Assembly: GCA_022695795.1 (NCBI GenBank)
Contig: MU404166.1
Location: 62,001-126,000, forward strand
Source: Biscogniauxia marginata
Lineage: Eukaryota; Ascomycota; Sordariomycetes; Xylariales; Xylariaceae
Reading direction: 5' to 3'
Length of the DNA stretch: 64,000 nucleotides
Shown here: positions 56,791 to 64,000 of the stretch, piece after piece
Layout of the letters: each line of letters begins with the position of its first letter
Position numbering within the stretch: the first letter of the stretch is position 1
Translations under genes and position numbers: made by a program
Notes under the pieces: model-generated
What the model saw: the letters and a program-made list of their open reading frames with translations, nothing else
Told to the model about the DNA's origin: nothing
Database searches by the model: none

Positions 56791-57842
56791 TTAGCAGGTA
56801 TTTTCTGATGGCGCAAGGATATGATATGTTGGGTATGATGAGGGGAAGATGAAGCAGGGGACAAGAGCAGACGATAAGGTAGGTGAGGAATAGGTAGTAG
56901 GTTTGGTGTCGCGTGGAGCGGAGGGTTCATACTTTAACTTATCTTTCTTGACGTTTATGTTCCAAGCGAACCGTCTCTTTATCTCCGAGTATCGCAGTTC
57001 GCCCCCTTTAGACCTGGAGTGGGAAGATGCAAGCAGGCTGCACCACGGCACGGTAAGATGGATGTCTGGACGGTAAACATCCATCTTGGCAAAAGCGCTA
57101 TTCCAATCATGAATAAATGACTTGAGAATATGCTACTATCCTTCTCTAGTCTCTTATCAAAAGGATCACGTGGACCCAGACAGCCAGGGAGAATGCCGCC
57201 TGTAGCCGCGAGGGCGACCAAGGCGATTTCGGAGGCGGGTGCGGCCATTGACCAATCATGGACGATGCCGTAGTTTTCTGGCCTATGGCCGACCGAAAAT
57301 AGGAGGCCCAAGCTTCGGCTAGCGGCAGGCGGCCAACCTACTGTGGCCTTGCCGGTTTCGTCTTTGTTCTGTATTATATCGTAATACCGACACAAAGCTC
57401 GACGCCCGGAAGTCGCTAAGCCGTTCATCGAACGAGTTCGAGGCTCGTGGGGCGTGGTGGGCCTCGTCGCGCGTCTTGGTCCCAACTCCATGGCCGCCGG
57501 CGAGTTGCAGGTTGGACGCATGCTTTACCATAATCAATCAGCCATCGAACCAACCATAACGTAATTCTTCCCAGTCGGTGCTCTTTGATCTGCGACGTTC
57601 TCCTCCTGAAGGTGGGGGTTGATACTCTACTATTCCAAATGCAAGGTCTCATGCAAAAAAAGCCTCTCTACTTCCTTGCTACTGCCGTCGTGAGCCTCCC
57701 GTTGATTCGTCGAGATTTGATGTCGCGTAACAACGGGATATGTATTAAGCAGCATACTGTGACGTGACGAGGAAGCATGAGCTGTATCGCTTCCTCCCTT
57801 GCAATCTAGGTTGAAACATGCGCCAATCAGCAGACTATCAGA
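56791..57842. other. intergenic spacer, promoter of proline dehydrogenase
   Basis: The 1.05 kb upstream of proline dehydrogenase contains a 180-codon reverse frame (56979-57521), but its composition and lack of any motif argue against a gene. The right end is the 3' flank of the Tim17-like gene. No repeat was noticed. Confidence 0.5.
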
Positions 57843-58517
57843 TTATACAACCTCATCCTGGAGTTGAGTGGGTTTCCCCATGTGTTTCCGAATAAAGGTA
57901 ATGTAGCCGACGGGCCGTCCTCTGGCAAGGGAGATGACATCTTGGATGCCGCCATACGCCAGGCCGAATATTAGACCTTTCCTGGCCGTTCTGGCCGTTT
58001 CGGCGGCGGAGAATCGGTCTAGTCCGGGCGGACGACAATAGTCAGTTTCTTTCCCAGCGGCTAGAAAGGGTTCTACAAGCATACTCCACAAACTAAATCC
58101 ACCGGCTATGGCTAGACTAGCCATGACGGTGCTGAAGAGGTCCTTGGTCCCTCGATAGACATCAAACAGATTCTCTGCACAGAACATGGCAGTGGTTAGG
58201 ACGCCCAGTCTTGCGCCGACTTTGACGCCTTCTTTCAGGCCGCCCAGGGCGAGGTGGTAATTCTTGCTCTTGTGATACATGTACCAACCGGTTGTGGTGG
58301 TGGGAAGTTTATGGGCATGTTCGGCTCGAAATCGTAGTCCTGCCATCTTGCTACCGTGTGCCAGACCTAAAGTCATGCCGATACCGAAGGCAGTCAAGGC
58401 TGCAGCGGGGATACGAACGAATGATGGAATAGAAAGACGAGATTCCTTCCATAGTTGCGTGTATTCTTCGCGGGTGAGGGCCAATTCTTGTCGAACTTTC
58501 TTGTCGGTTGATGGCAT
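57843..58517 (-). CDS. Tim17/Tim22/Tim23-like mitochondrial membrane protein
   Basis: A single reverse exon of 224 residues, MPSTDKKVRQELALTREEYT at the start. After a charged N-terminus there are several short Gly/Ala-rich hydrophobic helices: IPAAALTAFGIGMTLGLAHGS, GLKEGVKVGARLGVLTTAMF, VMASLAIAGGFSLWSMLVEP and GLIFGLAYGGIQDV. This Gly-rich spacing, with GLKEGVKVGARLG, resembles the Tim17-type fold, including the complex I assembly factor TIMMDC1. A mitochondrial inner-membrane place is inferred; no specific function can be assigned. It is divergent from the small acidic protein gene at 59103. Confidence 0.7.
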   Translation of the reverse strand: MPSTDKKVRQELALTREEYTQLWKESRLSIPSFVRIPAAALTAFGIGMTLGLAHGSKMAGLRFRAEHAHKLPTTTTGWYMYHKSKNYHLALGGLKEGVKVGARLGVLTTAMFCAENLFDVYRGTKDLFSTVMASLAIAGGFSLWSMLVEPFLAAGKETDYCRPPGLDRFSAAETARTARKGLIFGLAYGGIQDVISLARGRPVGYITFIRKHMGKPTQLQDEVV

Positions 58518-59102
58518 GGTGACTGAGTTCGGTTTGGATTATAAGTAGGAAATGGTAGTATCAGGTGTTGATAGTTGTCGCCAATATTGTCTGACAGCAT
58601 AAATCAGAGAGGTGTCGTTCGGGTTTCGAGAATGTTGCTGCGTGGTCCGATTTTTTATTTTTATTTTATTTTATTGTCTGGGGGTACGCTTAGCACTTTA
58701 CCTAGGTAGGTAGTTGTGTATGTAGGTAGAAGCAGCATCCGATATTTCACGTCGTGTCAGACACGGCACCAGCTGGCAGTCCTACTTCGTCGGCAGCGGC
58801 AGCTTTACGGGAGTAAAAGCTTAGGCCACCACAGATAAAAAGAAATTCCCCTCTAAAAACCACTTTACGCACTTCTAGTGTACAATTGCACGTGCTTCCG
58901 CGTTCCTATTAACTAAGCCAAAGTGCGTATGCTACTTAAAAGTACAAATTCGAACTTGAATTGAGAATCTCCGTGGTGGCCCGTCCTTTTACGGCCAGCA
59001 TATTCTTATGATTTTAAACCAGTACCTCTAACTCAACGTTCAATTATTCCACGTGTTGCGCATTGATATGTTCACGAGAGCAAAAAGAAATCAATTCGCA
59101 AA
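58518..59102. promoter_or_regulatory. divergent promoter region Tim17-like gene / small acidic protein gene
   Basis: The 585 bp between divergent starts hold a T/A-rich ATTTT repeat at about 58650-58675 and a CCTAGGTAGGTAG cluster near 58699. No gene was seen. Confidence 0.45.
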
Positions 59103-59776
59103 ATGGTAAGGGACCTCGATTTTCTCTTATTATACTACAATGCGCTTGTTCCTGAGTATGCCCATGGCATTGATTGAACCCCCATCTTGATGCGCAGGGA
59201 TGGATGATATTTTCCAGCCAAATACCATCATGTTTCTCGTTACACAACACGGCTTGTTTAGTACCCCTGTAGCAAGATATCTCTACCTTGGCTTACGTAG
59301 ATCGATGCAAGAATGAGCAATCTTACCGCACACTCAAGTAGCTAACCGTTTCTCAGGTTCGACGAGATGATATCCACGACATCGACTTGTCGATCCGCTT
59401 CAAGCATGGCATCCACACCATATTCTTATTCGTCGACCCCCTGAAGCCATTCAGCGATGTCCAGGAAGAATTGTTAGATGTGCTCAGGGAACGGTATCCC
59501 GAGGGACTGACGACAAGTGTGCCGTCCCCCACGAAGACCGAGCTTCCCGATGAACCCTCGCAGATTGTGTTTGCCGTACCTAAGGCGCCCGCCGATCCCA
59601 CACAAGGCTGGAAACCTCTCGATGTCCAGGAAGACGACACCCCGGCCAGCAGAAACCTCAAGGACAACACAATCGTTGCGTTTGCGATCAGACACGAGGA
59701 TGCGGACGACGACGAGGAAATGGCGTTCCAAGTTGCCTTCCCGAGCTGGGAGGAGGAGGATGTAGAAGAGCAGTGA
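59103..59776 (+). CDS. conserved-looking small acidic protein, possibly ubiquitin-like fold; ATG-only first coding exon
   Basis: The coding part joins 59103-59105 (ATG only) to 59357-59776 across a 251-bp intron that starts GTAAGG and ends TCTCAG. The product has 140 residues: MVRRDDIHDIDLSIRFKHGI, then HTIFLFVDPLKPFSDVQEEL with a helix, a Pro-rich linker, NLKDNTIVAFAIRHEDAD, and an acidic tail (EEEDVEEQ). Strand-strand-helix-strand order suggests a beta-grasp or ubiquitin-like fold, but that is inference. No in-frame ATG precedes the conserved start in exon 2 (GTTCGACGA follows the acceptor), which makes the split ATG the only good initiator. Function is unknown; the protein is probably cytosolic or nuclear. 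Confidence 0.75.
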
Positions 59777-60512
59777 ATGGGTGTCCTGGCCGGTACATTA
59801 TGGCCCGAAGAAAACTGAATGAATGAAGTCGTTTATTGGGAATAACGGGCGCATGCCAGCTACTTCTCCTCTGCCGAGCACTCGAGAACCCACACTTGGA
59901 TCACATACGCAAATAGATACCTAGATGCCTTGATCATCGGAGGCTGGTGTTGAATGAGGAACAGCATGGCTCATTGCAATTTGCAACAATCTCCGTCTTA
60001 TACGCACGGTCACCTTGGGTCACCTTGAGATGAAGTCGGTGCCAGTTGGCAACTCTCCAGCCTGCTCATCTTTGGTCAATATGGCTAGGATGGGGTGATG
60101 CAGCAATACAAGACTTTTTACTTTAGTTGTACTGCAATATCCAAAATTGGTTTCCAGTGTACGGTTGTCATTGCTGTTGACAGAAGTGTAGGCATTTCGC
60201 TTTCGCTTTAGGTGGGCCTATAAAGTTACGTAGCCTCAGGTGGATGAAACAGACGCCCCTGCAGGCGGTCGCGGTGGGTTGTCGGGTTTGATAGGTACCT
60301 ACAGGGGGGTGGGGCCCTCTGGCTGTCTAATAAGCGTCGCTGCTAATCTCCGCGTGCCGACGTTTTGTCATCAGGGGTTATGTCATCGGTCTGGACCTAG
60401 TATCAATCCGAGCCCCTATTTTTTTCTTGCTTAGCCTCTACTCCACGCTGGTCTCTCTGGCAGCTGCATTGACACGACAACACGACAGTGCACTGTACCC
60501 ATCTAACTTTCC
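59777..60512. other. intergenic spacer between two plus-strand genes
   Basis: No gene is supported in these 736 bp. They are the 3' flank of the small acidic protein gene and the promoter of the metallophosphoesterase gene, with a CT-rich segment at about 60420-60460. Confidence 0.5.
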
Positions 60513-62303
60513 ATGCTAGGCTCTGAAGCTTTCTCATCTCTCCGCCAATGTTCGTATTTCGTCTCTAGTTTTTATCGTCCTGGTCTCCGGCCCTATGCCG
60601 CCGTCTACATGTCCCCTTCACTTCTCCTTCTTCGTAATGCTCTGCGAGCTCTTATCCCCCTCGCGGTAGCTTCTACTCTGTATCTATACCTTTATCCCGT
60701 CTTTTTGGGATGCGCGTTTCCCATACCGCAAACCGAGAACGCCAATGCCAGTGTCGGCGCATTCCAGGAAGCATTGCGACAACATGTTTCCCCCTCGAAT
60801 AGCGTCGCGCCTTTCCGGCTCCTGGCCCTCGGCGATCCGCAGCTGGAAGGCGATACGTCCATCATAAATTACAATCGGCCATCGTTTCCACACCTGACCA
60901 AGGTGATTGGACACCTCTCCTTCAAGACCAAGCACCCCTCGCTGCGGAAACGGTTGCAGCAGCTCTTCCACGACCTCGTAGATTTCTATTTCGATGACAT
61001 TCCAGACACGGCCGAGTCGATACGTAAGCGAATAGATCTATTCGGCAATGACTTCTACCTCGCCCACATCTACCGCACCCTGCGATGGTGGGCCAAACCC
61101 ACCCATGTGACTGTCCTTGGAGATTTGCTTGGAAGCCAATGGATTAGGAATCCTGAATTTGAGAGGAGGAGCTGGCGATTCTGGAACCGTTCATTCAAAG
61201 GGGGCGAGCGTGTTCCCGATGAAGTCGCTGCATACCCTTCCGAGGAATACGACCTTGCTGGGTTGCTTGGTACGCACAGTGCTGAGGCAGCGACATGGGA
61301 GCGAAGGATAATCAATATTGCCGGTAATCACGATATCGGTTATGCGGGCGACCTGACTGCTGAGCGACTCGAGCGCTTCGAGCGAGTCTTCGGCAAAGCA
61401 GCCTACGAGCTACGATTCGAACTACCCATAACCGACCCAGCGGCAAATGCGTCCGTCTTCGACCCGGAGAAGAACCCCGAGTCCGACCGTTTAGTCCCCG
61501 AGCTGCGGATTGTCAACGTAAATAATATGAATCTCGACACGCCCGCCGCCGACCAAAGCCTGCAGGACAATACCTATACCTTCATCAACGACGTGATAAC
61601 CACGTCTTCAGCAGTCGAGTACAAGGGGCATTTCACTTTAGTGCTCACCCACATCCCATTGTATAAACCAGAGGGCGTTTGCGTTGACGCGCCGTACTTC
61701 AGTTTCCATCCGAGTGGCGGGGTTCAAGAGCAAAACCAGCTGTCTAGTGATGCTTCTCGCGGCTTTCTAGAGGGTATATTTGGACTGAACGGCGATCCCA
61801 ACGCGCCTGGAGGCGGTGGAGGAAGAAGGGGCGTTATACTCAATGGCCATGACCATGAAGGCTGCGATACCTACCACTACATCAACCAGACTCTAGAGGG
61901 CGAGGAGCGTCAATGGCAGGTTGCTCGCTGGTCGTCTGCTCGTGATGATCAGTTACCCGGACGATCAGGCTTGCCAGGACTACGCGAGATTACAGTACGA
62001 AGTATGATGGGTGGATTTGGTGGATATGCCGGGCTGCTTAGTGTATGGTTCGACCAAGACTCCTGGGAATGGAGATTCGAGTTCGACACATGTGCTCTGG
62101 GCACACAGTACATCTGGTGGGCAATCCACTTCTTGGATCTCATCGTAGTCGTTGCCTTAGTTGTCTACGGTGTATCGGAGGCCGCACTAAAGGCCGGGCT
62201 ATTTGCAAAGGAACGGCCTGTCACCAGAAAACTGACGATTGTCGCCACAAAAGAAGAAAATGGGCCAGCACACGAAGGTAATGGAGAAGTTCAAAAGACA
62301 TAG
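60513..62303 (+). CDS. TED1: ER membrane metallophosphoesterase, Ted1/Cdc1 (PGAP5) family
   Basis: A single exon of 596 residues. A hydrophobic helix at about 42-68 (LIPLAVASTLYLYLYPVFLG) anchors the N-terminus; a second ATG at 60609 (MSPSLLLLRNALRA) would place that helix closer to the start and is a good alternative. The metal-binding motifs occur in order: LALGDPQLEG, VLGDLLGSQW, NIAGNHDIGY, LVLTHIPLYK and LNGHDHEGC. A second membrane helix (IHFLDLIVVVALVVYGVSE) sits near the C-terminus. Ted1 and Cdc1 remove ethanolamine phosphate from GPI anchors in the ER so that GPI proteins can leave. Ted1 is preferred over Cdc1 from the short GDPQLEG form, but the choice is by eye. Confidence 0.88.
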   Translation: MLGSEAFSSLRQCSYFVSSFYRPGLRPYAAVYMSPSLLLLRNALRALIPLAVASTLYLYLYPVFLGCAFPIPQTENANASVGAFQEALRQHVSPSNSVAPFRLLALGDPQLEGDTSIINYNRPSFPHLTKVIGHLSFKTKHPSLRKRLQQLFHDLVDFYFDDIPDTAESIRKRIDLFGNDFYLAHIYRTLRWWAKPTHVTVLGDLLGSQWIRNPEFERRSWRFWNRSFKGGERVPDEVAAYPSEEYDLAGLLGTHSAEAATWERRIINIAGNHDIGYAGDLTAERLERFERVFGKAAYELRFELPITDPAANASVFDPEKNPESDRLVPELRIVNVNNMNLDTPAADQSLQDNTYTFINDVITTSSAVEYKGHFTLVLTHIPLYKPEGVCVDAPYFSFHPSGGVQEQNQLSSDASRGFLEGIFGLNGDPNAPGGGGGRRGVILNGHDHEGCDTYHYINQTLEGEERQWQVARWSSARDDQLPGRSGLPGLREITVRSMMGGFGGYAGLLSVWFDQDSWEWRFEFDTCALGTQYIWWAIHFLDLIVVVALVVYGVSEAALKAGLFAKERPVTRKLTIVATKEENGPAHEGNGEVQKT

Positions 62304-62623
62304 ATAGGGTTGACAGTGAAATTTTCTTGCATTGGGTAGCATGGTAGTGTAGACTAATGAGTCACGAACTCTTGTTGTATAAATAGACGGTACATTAGAA
62401 GAACATCCCTGCGCAAGGCAAGGGTATCAAGATGCTAGGGGGTCCGGTAAGTTGGACTGATATAGTGAATTGAATGTCTTGTATGTCAGACCACACATGT
62501 TCTGCTTATACTCTAATCTAGGAAGAACTTCGTGAAACGAATCTTTGGCAGAGAAAAAGAAAGCAGTATACATTTATTGCATTCTCTTAGGTTCACGAAG
62601 AAACTTTGGTACCTGATATCTCC
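62304..62623. other. intergenic spacer between convergent genes
   Basis: These 320 bp are the 3' flanks of the metallophosphoesterase gene and the BNR_4 gene. Nothing further was seen. Confidence 0.5.
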
Positions 62624-64000
62624 CTACAGCTGAAAATCTAACACAACGACATCGATCCGACTGGCTGACTTGGGGCCCGAATAGGCTCTCGTGAAGACTG
62701 ACAGGACGTCGTCGTAGTCTAGCCTAGTCCGATCAACGAGTGGCTCCGTCGGCGGGTACCCGTCCCCTCGCCAAACGAGCTCATAGTCCGCGTATTGGCC
62801 TTCTTTTGTCGCCTTGAGAATCGACAGCACCGGGGACGTGTGGTCAGGCAGCACGAGGTACAGATCGTCGTTCTTGCTCACGGCCAGCTGGCCCCGTTTC
62901 CCCCCGAAGACGCCCTCGACGTGGGGGAGGGCGTGTTGGACCCAAGAGCCTACGCACCGGGAAAAGAAAAAGGAAGAGAAAAACGTGTTAGTTTTCCAGC
63001 TCTACGAAATATCACAAGTCATTTTTATGAGAAAAGGGGGTGGATGATGATCAGTGTTGATGATGATGGCGACGTCAGCGGTGGCGAGGATGGACTTACC
63101 GTCCGGCGACCTATAGTAATGCTTCCACCTCTGCTCCCCGCCGACGCCGTCGCGGTTCAGCACGTGCACGCCGCCCGCGTGGTCGACGGCCTGGGCCTCC
63201 TGGTTCGTGAGCCCGGAGCCCTTGGGGATCTCGAAGGCGACGATGCCGGGCGCATCGGGGGCGACGCCCTGGCCCCGCTCGAGGTCCGCGACGGCGGCGC
63301 CGGCGCCGTTGCGCCACGTGCGCCCGCCGTCGTCCGAGTACGCGAAGCAGATGTCGTGGTTGTTTGTCGCGGCGTTGGGCCCGGCCTGCTGCTTGTGCTG
63401 CGTGTCGCCCGGGTCGTCCCACCCCGCGTACCAGACGAACCCCCGGTACACCCACGTCGCGTACAGCCGGGAGTTGCGGTAGTCCAGCCCGTGGACGTAC
63501 GGGTTGTTGTCGACGCCCTTGAGGTGCGTCCCCAGGAGCGCGTACCCGCCCGCCCCCGGCTTGTACACGCAGATGTGGTCGTCTCCGAGCCCGGCCTTGC
63601 CCGTGCGGAACGAGAAGAGCAGGTCCGTCCCGAGCTGCACGAATCGGGGGTAGGTTATATATCCCAGCAGCTCGTCCTCTGTCTGGAGACCGGGCAGGTG
63701 GTATAGGGTGGGCGTGAAGAGCTTAGCTTCCCATTTGAAATCCTCTGGAGACTCCGCTATCCCAGCTATCGAGTGCCGGTATCGTATTCTGCAGTAGGTA
63801 AGTGAGGGGACAGATTTCACGCGCCGATTCTACGCAAATGTACCTATCGCAGTGGTGATCATATGACAGGTGAACGGTTCCATCGCCGGGACAAACTCCG
63901 AGCTTATTTCCAAGTTGATACTCAGTGACTAGTTCCGCGAATCATTTTTTATTTAGACGGTCGATAATATGCTATTACCTGGACTGTGTTGTGGCCGTCA
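62624..64000 (-). CDS. BNR_4 family protein (sialidase-like propeller), 5' end outside window
   Basis: At least four reverse exons: 64000-63979 (cut by the window edge), 63920-63844, 63788-63100 and 62949-62624, in phase throughout. They encode DGHNTVQ, YQLGNKLGVCPGDGTVHLSYDHHCDR, then RYRHSIAGIAESPEDFKWEA, ITYPRFVQLGTDLLFSFRTG, HGLDYRNSRLYATWVYRGFV, FAYSDDGGRTWRNGAG and the last exon GSWVQHALPHVEG to VVVLDFQL. The order GDGTxHLxxDHH, then PRF, is typical of BNR_4 (bacterial neuraminidase repeat) proteins, beta-propellers found in polysaccharide-degrading enzymes and hypothetical fungal proteins. The Asp-box-like SDDGGRTW supports the fold. Activity cannot be assigned. The third exon is very GC-rich. 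Confidence 0.87.

Noticed and set aside
56979..57521. 180-codon reverse open frame upstream of proline dehydrogenase
   Set aside because: No domain, out of phase with the proline dehydrogenase frame, and overlapped by other frames; treated as promoter DNA.
62795..63706. 303-codon plus-strand open frame over the BNR_4 gene
   Set aside because: It is the antisense shadow of the GC-rich exon and crosses its intron; the residues are Val/Arg/Gly-biased with no motif.

Overview
The window is nuclear DNA of a filamentous ascomycete. Genes carry short GT-AG introns (about 50-150 bp, a few of 250-410 bp), intergenic DNA is rich in simple repeats, and the gene set is typical of Pezizomycotina: Zn2Cys6 regulators, fungal Sulfotransfer_4, GH32, CAP/PR-1, P5-like PDI, KEOPS Cgi121. 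Protein resemblance suggests a sordariomycete, perhaps Xylariales; that is an impression, not a computed placement. All gene models below were spliced by hand by matching reading phase across GT..AG introns and family similarity.

Layout. (1) 1-10.5 kb: the 3' end of an unknown gene, then a compact group: an L-arabinitol/xylitol-type polyol dehydrogenase (-) divergent from a dihydroxyacetone-synthase-type transketolase (+), followed by two tail-to-tail paralogous fungal transcription factors, one with a Zn2Cys6 finger (-) and one without (+). This looks like a polyol/pentose-phosphate catabolic locus with its own regulators. (2) 10.5-26 kb: AT-rich, gene-poor DNA with one Sulfotransfer_4-family gene, one multi-finger C2H2 protein, a 16-bp tandem repeat and pyrimidine tracts. 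(3) 26-31.1 kb: a secreted GH32 invertase/inulinase convergent with a secreted CAP protein, a hairpin MITE-like element, and a Zn alcohol dehydrogenase. (4) 31.1-44.1 kb: core cell biology: VTA1 (ESCRT-III/Vps4 cofactor), a P5-like protein disulfide isomerase with C-terminal HEEL, exosome RRP41, an F-box-like hypothetical protein, TIM50, and a small secreted six-cysteine protein. (5) 44.1-53.9 kb: a 4-kb repeat-rich spacer, a large Zn2Cys6/Fungal_trans regulator with an Ala-His repeat tail, and a 2.7-kb spacer. (6) 53.9-64 kb: CGI121, proline dehydrogenase, a Tim17-like membrane protein, a small acidic protein whose first coding exon is just ATG, a Ted1/Cdc1-type metallophosphoesterase, and a BNR_4 family protein that runs off the right edge.

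Most neighbours in regions 3-6 are unrelated housekeeping genes with ordinary divergent or convergent spacing. The functional link that the sequence itself suggests is in region 1. No tRNA, rRNA, CRISPR or intact autonomous transposon was recognised.
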